Positions 16,243-24,022 of a DNA stretch of 27,619 bases are shown in pieces (position 1 is the stretch's first letter; every line of letters starts with the position of its first letter). The stretch lies in contig CALHQJ010000056.1 of the NCBI GenBank assembly GCA_938036545.1, positions 1 to 27,619 of the forward strand. The letters run 5' to 3'. The translations under genes and the position numbers were made by a program. The stretch comes from an uncultured Clostridium sp. (GTDB lineage Bacteria; Bacillota; Clostridia; Lachnospirales; Lachnospiraceae). Below the pieces are notes generated by a model that saw only the letters and a program-made list of their open reading frames with translations, had not been told where the DNA came from and did no database searches.

Positions 16243-17223
16243 GTGAAAATGACGGTATTAAAAACAAAGCCTCTGCTGGCAGCACTGCCCCTTGCCATGG
16301 CGATTTCCATAGGCGGATGCACTTCAAAGCCTTTAGAAAAGCCTTATGACTTTTCGACCCGTTCTTTGGAAGAGGATAAGACTGACGACAGTGCTGACAG
16401 AGCCAGGGCATTTGCAGAAGATTTATGCGTTGTTACGGATTTTTCCGGAGACAGCGACGGCAGTGTTACGGCAGAAGCTGCCGGAGTCTTTGGAATCAAC
16501 ACCCTGGATACAGTTTACAGCAAAAATGTTTTTGAAAAGCTGTATCCTGCAAGTACAACCAAAATTATGACGGCTCTTGTAGCTATCAAATACGGCAATC
16601 TTTCTGATGAGGTAACAGTAACAGAAGATGCAGTAATTACCGAATCCGGAGCGACTCTGTGCGGGATTAAGCCAGGGGACAAACTGACGCTGGAACAGCT
16701 TTTATATGGGCTGATGCTTCCATCCGGCAATGATGCAGGAGCCGCCATTGCCGTCCATATGGCAGGCAGCATTGATGGGTTTGCAGATATGATGAATCGG
16801 GAGGCAAAGCTGATTGGGGCTACAGGCACTCAGTTTACCAATCCCCACGGCCTCCATAATGAGGAGCATTACACGACTGCCTATGATTTGTATTTGATTT
16901 TTAACGAGGCGTTAAAGTATCAGAAGTTTCGGGAAATTACTGGTTCCACTGCCTATACGGCCAATTACCAGTCTGCCTCCGGCGAACCGGTTTCAGTAAC
17001 CTGGAAGGGCGGAAACTGGTACATGACAGGAGAGCGGCAGACTCCTGACGGCCTTACGGTATTTGGCGGCAAGACCGGAACTACCAGTGCAGCCGGATAT
17101 TGTCTGGTAATGGGAAGCAGAGGCGATTCCTCAGAGGAATATATCTCTGTTATTATGAAGGCTTCAAGCAGACCTGGCCTCTATGACAATATGACAAATA
17201 TTATTTCTAAAATTGTCAATTAG
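16243..17223 (+). CDS. D-alanyl-D-alanine carboxypeptidase, lipoprotein type
   Basis: A class C low-molecular-weight PBP (peptidase S11) that trims the terminal D-Ala from peptidoglycan stems. With the GTG start at 16243 (behind TAGGAG, 7-base spacing) it has 326 residues. The N-terminus is a lipoprotein signal: basic start, hydrophobic core and a lipobox ISIGGC with Cys 26. The catalytic motifs are STTK (Ser 104), SGN (161-163) and KTG (277-279). There is no C-terminal PBP5-type beta domain or membrane helix, so the lipid would be its only anchor. An upstream GTG at 16210 inside mgsA would bury the signal and is less likely. It is the last gene of the cell-shape run. Confidence 0.92.
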   Translation: MKMTVLKTKPLLAALPLAMAISIGGCTSKPLEKPYDFSTRSLEEDKTDDSADRARAFAEDLCVVTDFSGDSDGSVTAEAAGVFGINTLDTVYSKNVFEKLYPASTTKIMTALVAIKYGNLSDEVTVTEDAVITESGATLCGIKPGDKLTLEQLLYGLMLPSGNDAGAAIAVHMAGSIDGFADMMNREAKLIGATGTQFTNPHGLHNEEHYTTAYDLYLIFNEALKYQKFREITGSTAYTANYQSASGEPVSVTWKGGNWYMTGERQTPDGLTVFGGKTGTTSAAGYCLVMGSRGDSSEEYISVIMKASSRPGLYDNMTNIISKIVN

Positions 17224-17226
17224 TTG

Positions 17227-17255
17227 TTGATTTTTTTTGCGAATTATACTATAAT
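17227..17255 (+). promoter_or_regulatory. Sigma-A-type promoter for the small P-loop gene
   Basis: TTGATT (17227-17232), a 17-base spacer and a perfect TATAAT (17250-17255) lie in an AT-rich gap 56 bases before the start codon. This is one of the two best promoter matches in the window. Confidence 0.75.
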
Positions 17256-17311
17256 TATTTTAATTCGAATGGACTTTTTATACAAATTAACGACCCAAGG
17301 AGGAGATTGCT

Positions 17312-17731
17312 ATGGTTCAGATTATTGCAGGAAGAAAAGGAAAAGGGAAAACAAAACATCTCTTAGAGAAGGCCAACAATGCAGTGAAAGATGCACACGG
17401 CACTATCGTATACCTGGATAAAAGCTCCAAGCATATGTACGAATTAAATAACCGTATCAGACTGATTAATGTAAATGAGTATCCGATTGCCAGCAGCGAA
17501 AGCTTTATTGGCTTCATCTGTGGTATTATTTCCCAGGATCATGACCTGGAAGCCATGTATTTAGACAGTTTCCTCAAGTTGTCCAGCTTAGAGGGTGAAG
17601 ATATTTCCGAAACAATTGCAACATTGGAAAAAATTGGTGAAAAATCACGTGTTACCTTTATCTTAAGTGTTTCCATGGATGCAGACGAGCTTCCTGAAAG
17701 TGTAAAAAAAGATGTGATTATTTCTTTATAA
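17312..17731 (+). CDS. Small P-loop protein of unknown function
   Basis: A 139-residue protein starting at ATG 17312 behind a strong AAGGAGGAG site. It opens with MVQIIAGRKGKGKTKHLL: a beta strand running into a Walker A P-loop (GRKGKGKT, residues 7-14), so it probably binds ATP or GTP. Near the C-terminus VTFILSVSMDADELPESV resembles a strand with acidic residues, but I see no clear Walker B or sensor motif, and the protein is much shorter than a full AAA or RecA domain. Similar proteins in Lachnospiraceae are, as I recall, sometimes labelled 'PilT', which nothing here supports. It has its own promoter and a terminator behind it, so it is a single-gene transcript. Function unknown. Confidence 0.85.
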   Translation: MVQIIAGRKGKGKTKHLLEKANNAVKDAHGTIVYLDKSSKHMYELNNRIRLINVNEYPIASSESFIGFICGIISQDHDLEAMYLDSFLKLSSLEGEDISETIATLEKIGEKSRVTFILSVSMDADELPESVKKDVIISL

Positions 17732-17740
17732 GATATACAT

Positions 17741-17777
17741 AAGAGGCTGTCACAAAATTGTGACAGCCTCTTTTATT
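17741..17777 (+). terminator. Rho-independent terminator after the P-loop gene
   Basis: A perfect 15-base stem (17741-17755 with 17758-17772) built on GAGGCTGTCACAA is followed by a T-rich tract (17769-17777). The 5' arm starts with AA, so it could in part work in both directions. Confidence 0.9.
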
Positions 17778-17874
17778 GCATAGGAAATTGCTTCCTATGC
17801 AATAAAAAACGCTCCGCGAGGAACGCCATGCGGCGGAGAGAAATTTTGTCGCAAGAGTGACCCGCCGCAGGCGG

Positions 17875-17901
17875 AGAAGCTCCCGAGCGAGCTTCTTTTT
17901 T
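17875..17901 (+). terminator. Second hairpin with T-tract just before a promoter
   Basis: AGAAGCTC (17875-17882) pairs with GAGCTTCT (17889-17896) around a six-base loop, followed by a run of six T (17896-17901). It would insulate the promoter at 17906 from readthrough. Confidence 0.7.
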
Positions 17902-17905
17902 ACTC

Positions 17906-17934
17906 TTGAATTATTAGCAGATTTCTCCTATAAT
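17906..17934 (+). promoter_or_regulatory. Sigma-A-type promoter for the ylmE-sepF-ylmH region
   Basis: TTGAAT (17906-17911), exactly 17 bases and TATAAT (17929-17934), located 27 bases before the HlyD-like gene start, with AAAGGAGG in between. No terminator is seen until after the rluD-type gene, so it may serve the whole run to 23969. Confidence 0.78.
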
Positions 17935-17961
17935 AACTAGAAGGAAAGGAGGACTTCACAG

Positions 17962-19374
17962 ATGGCAAAGAAAAAGAAAAAAAAGAACAGCAAAATTATA
18001 AACTATCGCTATCGAAGGCCTCTTAACATTAATATTGGCATGATTATTTTTTCGCTGATTTTTGTGTACATGAGCCTTAGTGTTTATACCTATGTAAAGC
18101 GGGAAAAAATACAGTTTTATGAGGTTGTCGACGGCGGGATTGTCAATGATAAAGATTATACAGGCTTAATCATTCGTGATGAGGAAGTAAAATATACAGA
18201 TCGGGCTGGAACCATTGACTACTATGTACGGGAAGGAAGAAGAGCGGCTGTAGGCACAACGGTTTATTCCATTGATGAAGAAAACAAAATGGCAGGTTAT
18301 CTGGCAGAGCATAACAACGGCCAGGAGCTGAGTCCGGAAAGTATTTCTGCCCTGAAAAAGCAGCTGTCTTCGTTTAACATTGCCTTTGATGAAATTAATT
18401 TTGCCAGTGTCTACGATATTAAGTATTCCCTGGAATCTCTGATTCTGGAATACTCTAATTTTGATACAGCAGACAGCCTGGCTGCCATGGAGGCGGCTGG
18501 GATTCATTTTACCCAGATCCGGTCCGATAAAGCTGGTGTCGTATCTTACGTAATTGATTCCCTGGAAGGACTGACCCCTTCCCAGGTAGAAGCGGCCATG
18601 TTTGACCGAAGTAAGTATCCCAGCAACGTTATCCGTTCCGGAGAAACCGTTGGAATTAACGAGCCGGTATATAAGATTGCAGCTTCTGACGACTGGTCTG
18701 TTTTATTTCCGTTAAGCAACGAGGATGTACAGCAGTACAGCCAGGAGAAACAGTTAAAGGTTTCTTTTAAAGGTCAGGATTTGACCACTTCCGGTCAGTT
18801 TTCCATAGTTACTGGCGCAGATGGAAACACTTATGGGAAACTGGATTTTGATAAATATATGGTTCAGTTTGTATCGGATCGATATGTAGATTTTGAAATA
18901 GTATCTGATAAGGTAGACGGATTAAAAATTCCTCTTTCTGCTGTAACCAGCAAGGACTTTTTCCTGATCCCCACAGAGTATTTGAGCAAAGGCGGAGACA
19001 GTAATGAATCCGGATTTTTCAAGGAAGTCTATTCTGAAAGCGGAACTCCATCCATTGTCTTTGTTCCTGCGACTCTGTACTATTCCACAGAGGATCACTA
19101 TTATGTGGAGATAGATGGAGAAGAAGGCTTTAAAGCAGGCGATTATATCGTGAAACCGGAGTCTGCAGACCGTTATCAATTAGGAACTACCGCCTCTTTA
19201 AAAGGCGTTTATAACATTAACAAGGGATACGCTATTTTTAAGCAAATTGAAATTATGACATCCAATGATGAGTATTGTACGGTAAAGAAAAATATGGATT
19301 ACGGACTTTCCGTATACGATCACATTGTATTGGATGCAGACACTGTTGAAGAGGGAAAATTGATTTATCAATAG
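17962..19374 (+). CDS. HlyD-like membrane-anchored protein
   Basis: A 470-residue protein with a very basic N-terminus (seven Lys in the first eleven residues) and one membrane helix (about 25-45). The rest is extracellular. Residues about 60-100 (GLIIRDEEVKYTDRAGTIDYYVREGRRAAVGTTVYSID) look like a lipoyl/barrel-sandwich segment of HlyD/RND adaptor proteins. The C-terminal part (about 360-465: VFVPATLYYSTEDHYYVEIDGEEGFKAGDYIV) is beta-rich like the adaptor membrane-proximal domain. There is no long coiled-coil hairpin and no transporter gene nearby, so an efflux role is not supported by context. It precedes ylmE-sepF-ylmH, which suggests an envelope or division function. Adaptor assignment is moderate. 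Confidence 0.75.
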   Translation: MAKKKKKKNSKIINYRYRRPLNINIGMIIFSLIFVYMSLSVYTYVKREKIQFYEVVDGGIVNDKDYTGLIIRDEEVKYTDRAGTIDYYVREGRRAAVGTTVYSIDEENKMAGYLAEHNNGQELSPESISALKKQLSSFNIAFDEINFASVYDIKYSLESLILEYSNFDTADSLAAMEAAGIHFTQIRSDKAGVVSYVIDSLEGLTPSQVEAAMFDRSKYPSNVIRSGETVGINEPVYKIAASDDWSVLFPLSNEDVQQYSQEKQLKVSFKGQDLTTSGQFSIVTGADGNTYGKLDFDKYMVQFVSDRYVDFEIVSDKVDGLKIPLSAVTSKDFFLIPTEYLSKGGDSNESGFFKEVYSESGTPSIVFVPATLYYSTEDHYYVEIDGEEGFKAGDYIVKPESADRYQLGTTASLKGVYNINKGYAIFKQIEIMTSNDEYCTVKKNMDYGLSVYDHIVLDADTVEEGKLIYQ

Positions 19375-19398
19375 CCTGATTCTGATAAAGGAGAGAAC

Positions 19399-20079
19399 AT
19401 GGTAAAAGAGCAGTATTTGGAAGTGGAAGAAAATATCCAAAAAGCCTGTATCCGCGCAGGCAGAAAACGGGATGAGATTACTCTGATTGCAGTCAGCAAG
19501 ACAAAGCCTTTGGACATGCTGTTAGAGGCTTATGACGCAGGAGCCAGGGACTTTGGGGAAAATAAGGTTCAGGAGATCCTGGAAAAATTTCCCGCAATGC
19601 CGGCAGATGCAAGGTTTCACATGATTGGGCACTTGCAGCGCAACAAGGTGCGCCAGGTCATTGATAAAGCAACGTTGATCCATTCTGTAGATTCTCTTCG
19701 CCTGGCCCGCCAGATTGAAGAGGAAAGCGCCAGAATGGGGCGTATTACCCCAATCCTTCTGGAAGTTAATGTAGCCAGAGAAGAAAGTAAGTTCGGATTT
19801 TTTACGGAGGAAATTGAACGTGCAGCAGAAGAAATTGCCGCTTTTTCCCATATTATGGTAAAAGGTTTTATGACAATTGCTCCTTTTGTCGAAAATCCAG
19901 AAGAAAATCGAAAAGTTTTTCAAGATTTATATCAATTATCTGTTGACATAACCAATAAAAACATTGATAATATGTCTATGGGTGTGCTTTCCATGGGCAT
20001 GTCCGGCGATTATGAGGTAGCGATTGAAGAAGGAGCTACAATGGTACGAGTAGGGACAAGTATTTTCGGACATCGCTAA
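19399..20079 (+). CDS. ylmE: YggS/YlmE family PLP homeostasis protein
   Basis: A 226-residue alanine-racemase-like single-domain protein of the YggS/PLPBP family, which binds pyridoxal phosphate and helps maintain its cellular pool. The PLP lysine is Lys 34 in LIAVSKTKP. Other family signs are DFGENKVQE, FHMIGHLQRNK, LLEVNVAREESKFGF and the phosphate-binding end LSMGMSGDYEVAIEEGATMVRVGTSIFG. Its position directly before sepF matches the ylm cluster of Firmicutes. A GGAGAG ribosome binding site precedes the ATG. Confidence 0.95.
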   Translation: MVKEQYLEVEENIQKACIRAGRKRDEITLIAVSKTKPLDMLLEAYDAGARDFGENKVQEILEKFPAMPADARFHMIGHLQRNKVRQVIDKATLIHSVDSLRLARQIEEESARMGRITPILLEVNVAREESKFGFFTEEIERAAEEIAAFSHIMVKGFMTIAPFVENPEENRKVFQDLYQLSVDITNKNIDNMSMGVLSMGMSGDYEVAIEEGATMVRVGTSIFGHR

Positions 20080-20106
20080 ATCAAAAAGATAGGAGAGTAA
20101 GGACAC

Positions 20107-20631
20107 ATGAGCCTGTTAAACAAATTAATGGAATTAACTCGTCTCACAGATGAGGATGACGATTACTTTTTAGATGAAGAAGATGATGAATTTGAAGAGG
20201 AAAAGCCTCCCAGAAGGACGATGTTTTCCCGTGACAAGGATGATGAAGAAAATGAGGATGAGACTCCAAAGCCTCGGTTTATGGGTTCTTCCCGTTCCTC
20301 CTCCGGCAACAAGGTCGTTCCAATGCGTAACAGGGGCATGGAAGTCACCATGGTCAGGCCTACCTCTATGGAAGATTCCAAGGAAATCTGCGATTATCTG
20401 CTATCCGGTAAGGCAGTGCTTCTGAATATGGAAGGAATTCACACGGAAATTGCCCAGCGGATTATTGACTTTACCTCTGGCTCTACATATTCCATGCGTG
20501 GAAATTTAAAGAAAATCTCCAACTATATTTTCATTGTTACACCGGAGTCCGTAGAACTTTCCGGAGATTTCCAGGAATTTTTAAGCGGTAATACCTTAGG
20601 AGGTACAGGCGGACTGAACATTCACCTGTAG
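20107..20631 (+). CDS. sepF: Cell division protein SepF
   Basis: SepF binds FtsZ filaments and anchors them to the membrane at the septum. The 174-residue protein has the N-terminal amphipathic helix MSLLNKLMELTRL for membrane binding. A long linker very rich in Asp and Glu follows (about 15-60), then the conserved SepF core (about 75-165) with VRPTSMEDSKEICDYL, GKAVLLNMEG and RIIDFTSGSTYSMRGNLKKIS. It follows ylmE by 27 bases. The acidic linker is longer and more charged than in the B. subtilis protein as I recall it. Confidence 0.95.
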   Translation: MSLLNKLMELTRLTDEDDDYFLDEEDDEFEEEKPPRRTMFSRDKDDEENEDETPKPRFMGSSRSSSGNKVVPMRNRGMEVTMVRPTSMEDSKEICDYLLSGKAVLLNMEGIHTEIAQRIIDFTSGSTYSMRGNLKKISNYIFIVTPESVELSGDFQEFLSGNTLGGTGGLNIHL

Positions 20632-20650
20632 GATATAGACAAGACTGCTT

Positions 20651-21406
20651 ATGGAAAAAGAAGAATTATTATTTCGGAAACGAATTCAGGAACTGTCCCG
20701 TCTGTGTTTTGAACGGGACATTCCTGTTCATACAGATTTTTTAAATTTAAATGAGCAGACAATCTTTTTCTCATTGCTTTCCTCTTTATCACCGGCCAGA
20801 TATGAGCTTGCCGGCGGCTATGAGATGGCTGAGAGGAAAGTTGTTTGCTTTCTTCCTTCTTATGAGGAGACCCTGACCAATTATCCGTTTGTGTGCTTAT
20901 CAGCCAAGCCTGTCAATCCCCGTTTTGCCGAACCGCTGAATCATCGAGATTATTTGGGAGCTCTGATGAATTTAGGAATTGACAGAAGCAAAATCGGAGA
21001 TATTTTGATTGAAGACAAGGTCTGCCGCATTTTCTGCATGGAGGATATGGCAGACTACGTCTGCAGGGAGCTTCACTTTGTCCGCCATACCAATCTGACC
21101 CTTGAGCGAAGCCAGTCTGGAGAACTTTCCATTGTTCCCAACTTTGAAAACATATCCGGCAGCGTCGCTTCTTTGCGGCTGGACTGTATCCTGGCTCTGG
21201 CCTGGCAGTCTTCCAGAAGCAAAATGACTCCTTATATTGAAGGGGAAAAAGTATTTGTAAACGGCCGTTTAATCACGTCTAACAGTTTTGTGCTGAAAGA
21301 CGGAGATATTGTTTCTGTCAGAGGTTTTGGAAAATTTATTTATCGAGGTGTAGAAGCAGAAACGAAAAAAGGCCGGCTGTTTATTACATTGGATCGCTAT
21401 GCATAA
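20651..21406 (+). CDS. ylmH: YlmH family S4-domain RNA-binding protein
   Basis: A 251-residue protein with the YlmH arrangement: an N-terminal alpha/beta domain (about 5-80), a middle domain with NHRDYLGALMNLGIDRSKIGDI and CRELHFV, and a C-terminal S4 RNA-binding domain (about 178-240; SSRSKMTPYIEGEKVFVNGRL, LKDGDIVSVRGFGKF). YlmH lies next to sepF in most Firmicutes, and in B. subtilis it has been tied to rescue of stalled ribosomes. The start site lacks a strong ribosome binding sequence and lies 20 bases after sepF. The usual downstream divIVA is not here. Confidence 0.93.
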   Translation: MEKEELLFRKRIQELSRLCFERDIPVHTDFLNLNEQTIFFSLLSSLSPARYELAGGYEMAERKVVCFLPSYEETLTNYPFVCLSAKPVNPRFAEPLNHRDYLGALMNLGIDRSKIGDILIEDKVCRIFCMEDMADYVCRELHFVRHTNLTLERSQSGELSIVPNFENISGSVASLRLDCILALAWQSSRSKMTPYIEGEKVFVNGRLITSNSFVLKDGDIVSVRGFGKFIYRGVEAETKKGRLFITLDRYA

Positions 21407-21427
21407 ATCCAAAGAGAGGGAGCGTTT

Positions 21428-22519
21428 ATGACAGATCGTTTGACCGTACATGATGTACATCAGAGAGCAATTTATGATATTGTAATAGAAGAGGATTTCA
21501 GCAGGCTGAGGGAAGAACTGCTGGCTTTAAAAACAGATACGAAAAAGCTGTGCATGGTAGCGGATTCTAATGTAGCTGCTCTTTATGCCAGCCAGGTAAA
21601 AGAGATTTTGGAAACCTGCAGCCAAAGCACAGAGCTGTTTGTATTTCCTGCCGGAGAAGAGCATAAAAATCTGGATACGGTACGGAATTTATACGAATTT
21701 TTAATTTTACATCATTTTGACCGAAGCGATATGCTGGTAGCTCTTGGAGGAGGCGTTACCGGAGACCTGTGCGGCTTTGCTGCTGCTACCTATCTTCGCG
21801 GCATCCCATTTATTCAAATCCCAACGACCCTTCTTTCCCAGGTGGACAGCAGTATTGGCGGAAAAACCGGAGTGGATTTTGACTCTTATAAAAACATGGT
21901 TGGAGCCTTCCATATGCCAAAGCTGGTATATACCAGCCTGTCAGTACTGAAAACCCTGGACAAAGCACAGTTTTCCTCTGGAATGGGAGAAATTATTAAG
22001 CATGGATTAATTAAAAACCAGACATACGCCGCATGGATGAAGGAACATGCTGAGGCAATCCAGGCAAGGGATTTAGACGCCTGCCGAAGCATGATTTTGG
22101 AAAGCAACCGGATTAAACGGGATGTAGTAGAGCGGGATCCCAGGGAGCAGGGCGAACGGGCGCTGCTCAACTTCGGGCACACCTTAGGCCATGCTATAGA
22201 AAAATTAAAGGATTTTTCCATGCTTCATGGACACTGTGTTGCTGTGGGAAGTATTGCTGCCTGTGAAATCAGTGTGCTTAGAGGCCTGATTACCAGAGAA
22301 GAAGCAGACGAAGCCAGAAGGCTGTTTCAGGCTTTCGGCCTTCCGGACACCGTAACCGGACTGGATGCAGAGCAGATTATTGCTGCATCCAAACACGATA
22401 AAAAAATGGAAAAGGGCCAGATAAAGTTTATTCTTCTCCAGGGAATTGGAAATGCATACGTGGATCCTACGGTTACAGAAGCGGAAATGCGTCAGGGATT
22501 GGAGGCTGTGCTTAGATGA
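21428..22519 (+). CDS. aroB: 3-dehydroquinate synthase AroB
   Basis: AroB cyclises DAHP to 3-dehydroquinate, the second step of the shikimate pathway, using NAD and a divalent metal. The 363-residue protein has FPAGEEHKNLDT, the NAD-binding LGGGVTGDLCGFAAATYLRGI and the signature QVDSSIGGKTGVDF. The metal ligands lie in GEIIKHGLI (Glu), NFGHTLGHAIE (His) and HGHCVAVG (His). Its position between ylmH and lspA is unusual as a functional neighbourhood. No other aromatic amino acid gene is nearby. Its stop overlaps the lspA start as ATGA, implying translational coupling. Confidence 0.97.
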   Translation: MTDRLTVHDVHQRAIYDIVIEEDFSRLREELLALKTDTKKLCMVADSNVAALYASQVKEILETCSQSTELFVFPAGEEHKNLDTVRNLYEFLILHHFDRSDMLVALGGGVTGDLCGFAAATYLRGIPFIQIPTTLLSQVDSSIGGKTGVDFDSYKNMVGAFHMPKLVYTSLSVLKTLDKAQFSSGMGEIIKHGLIKNQTYAAWMKEHAEAIQARDLDACRSMILESNRIKRDVVERDPREQGERALLNFGHTLGHAIEKLKDFSMLHGHCVAVGSIAACEISVLRGLITREEADEARRLFQAFGLPDTVTGLDAEQIIAASKHDKKMEKGQIKFILLQGIGNAYVDPTVTEAEMRQGLEAVLR

Positions 22520-23055
22520 ACGAAAAAAAGAAACAGGTCGGGCTTTTTTCCCTGTGGGCAGTGATTCTGATTCTTCTGGATCAGTGGACCAAACATCTGG
22601 CTGTCACACATTTAAAAGGACAGCCGGCCCTGGTATTAATAGACGGAGTGTTTGAATTGCTGTACTCAGAAAACAGAGGAGCTGCATTTAGTATTCTTCA
22701 GGGCAGACAGGGCTTCCTTTTTCTGATTACCCTGGCTGTATTAGCCTTTGTAGTATATGCCCTGATAAAAATGCCGGTAACGAAGCGGTATCTCCCCCTG
22801 ACAATCTGTCTGAACCTTTTGCTGGCTGGAGCTGTGGGAAATATGATTGACAGGGTCACAAATGGTTTTGTAGTAGATTTCCTGTATTTTTCACTGATTG
22901 ATTTTCCGATTTTTAATGTGGCAGATATTTATGTTACAACGGCTGCGGCTGCATTTTTTATCTTAATGCTGTGGTTCTATAAAGAGGAAGAACTGGAAAT
23001 TTTCTCTTTCGGCCACAAAAAAGGACAGACGGCCAATTCAGATAAGGAGGAATAG
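22516..23055 (+). CDS. lspA: Lipoprotein signal peptidase LspA
   Basis: Signal peptidase II cleaves the signal of prolipoproteins after lipidation of the cysteine. The 179-residue protein has four membrane helices, the DQWTK motif after the first helix, ENRGAAFSI, AGAVGNMIDR and the two catalytic aspartates in VVDF (Asp 121) and NVAD (Asp 137). The C-terminal 30 residues are a polar cytoplasmic tail. Its ATG overlaps the aroB stop by four bases. A likely substrate, the carboxypeptidase with a lipobox, is encoded upstream in the window. Confidence 0.97.
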   Translation: MNEKKKQVGLFSLWAVILILLDQWTKHLAVTHLKGQPALVLIDGVFELLYSENRGAAFSILQGRQGFLFLITLAVLAFVVYALIKMPVTKRYLPLTICLNLLLAGAVGNMIDRVTNGFVVDFLYFSLIDFPIFNVADIYVTTAAAAFFILMLWFYKEEELEIFSFGHKKGQTANSDKEE

Positions 23056-23057
23056 TC

Positions 23058-23969
23058 TTGAAGCAGCAGTTTGTGGTAGAAGAAGGAGAACAGGATCTTC
23101 GTATTGATAAGTATTTGGCAGGCCTTTTAGAAGGCCTGTCTCGTTCTTATATCCAAAAACTTTTAAAGTCTCAGGCGGTTTTTGTCAACGGGAAACCGGT
23201 AAAGGGAAGCTATAAGGTCTGTGAAGATGATGAGATTGTATTTGAAGTGCCGGAAGCATCTGAACCGGAAATCCTTGCAGAACCAATGAACCTGGACATT
23301 TTATATGAAGATTCTGATATTTTAATTGTCAATAAACCAAAAGATATGGTGGTGCATCCGGCAGCCGGCCACTATACGGGAACTCTGGTAAACGGGCTGA
23401 TGTATCATTGCCAGGATAGTTTATCCGGCATTAACGGGATTTTACGTCCTGGAATTGTCCACCGCATTGATAAGGATACTACCGGTATTTTAGTGGTCTG
23501 CAAAAATGACCTGGCCCATCGTTCCATTGCCCAGCAGTTAAAAGAACACTCCATTACCCGCCGGTATTTTGCCATTGTCCATGGAAATTTAAAAACAGAA
23601 GAGGGTACGGTAGATGCGCCAATCGGCAGACATCCTTCTGACCGGAAAAAGATGAGCATTAACTATAAAAACGGAAAGGATGCGGTAACTCATTACCGAG
23701 TATTAAAGCAGCTTCGGGGATATTCCTATATTCAATGTCAGTTAGAAACCGGAAGAACCCATCAAATCCGAGTTCATATGGCAAGTCTTGGCCATCCCAT
23801 ACTGGGAGACGCTGTATATGGCCCTGCAAAATGTCCTGTTTCCGGTCTCATAGGACAGACTCTTCATGCTGGAATCCTGGGAATTCGTCATCCCAGAACT
23901 GGCGAGTATTTAGAATTTTCATCTCCGTTGCCGGACTATTTTCAGCAGCTTTTAGAAAAATTAGGATAA
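23058..23969 (+). CDS. RluA/RluD-family pseudouridine synthase
   Basis: A 303-residue enzyme that isomerises specific uridines in RNA, most likely 23S rRNA. It starts with TTG at 23058 behind a perfect AAGGAGG, two bases after the lspA stop. An N-terminal S4 RNA-binding domain (about 12-75, RIDKYLAGLLEGLSRSYIQKL) is followed by the catalytic domain. This has ILIVNKPKDMVVHPAAGHY, GIVHRIDKDTTG with catalytic Asp 138, and LETGRTHQIRVHMASLGHPILGD. The lspA-rluD order is common in Firmicutes. I leave the symbol open because the exact target site cannot be read from sequence. Confidence 0.95.
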   Translation: MKQQFVVEEGEQDLRIDKYLAGLLEGLSRSYIQKLLKSQAVFVNGKPVKGSYKVCEDDEIVFEVPEASEPEILAEPMNLDILYEDSDILIVNKPKDMVVHPAAGHYTGTLVNGLMYHCQDSLSGINGILRPGIVHRIDKDTTGILVVCKNDLAHRSIAQQLKEHSITRRYFAIVHGNLKTEEGTVDAPIGRHPSDRKKMSINYKNGKDAVTHYRVLKQLRGYSYIQCQLETGRTHQIRVHMASLGHPILGDAVYGPAKCPVSGLIGQTLHAGILGIRHPRTGEYLEFSSPLPDYFQQLLEKLG

Positions 23970-24016
23970 TTGTATAAAAAATGTTATTTTTTCTGTACTT
24001 TTTGGAGATTTTGCTG

Positions 24017-24022
24017 TATAAT
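24017..24022 (+). promoter_or_regulatory. Candidate -10 before the cytidylate-kinase-like gene
   Basis: A perfect TATAAT lies 58 bases before the start codon in an AT-rich gap. The hexamer 17 bases upstream is TGTACT, a poor -35, so only the -10 is listed. Confidence 0.45.

Larger units (their letters stand above)
17741..17901. repeat. Compound hairpin block, possible dispersed intergenic repeat
   Basis: Between the P-loop gene and the next promoter lie at least four inverted repeats in 161 bases: the 15-base terminator stem, a 16-base stem (17771-17786 with 17792-17807), CTCCGC with GCGGAG (17813-17838) and CCGCC-GCA-GGCGG (17862-17874). They are followed by a final GAAGCTC hairpin with T6. 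GCGGCGG (17830-17836) can also pair with CCGCCGC (17862-17868). The GC-rich middle differs from the flanking AT-rich DNA. There is no open frame of note. It resembles a dispersed intergenic repeat, but copy number cannot be judged from one window. Confidence 0.55.

Noticed and set aside
17224..17421. A 65-residue frame starting right after the carboxypeptidase stop
   Set aside because: It runs through the promoter and into the P-loop gene in another frame, with no ribosome binding site. It is a shadow frame.
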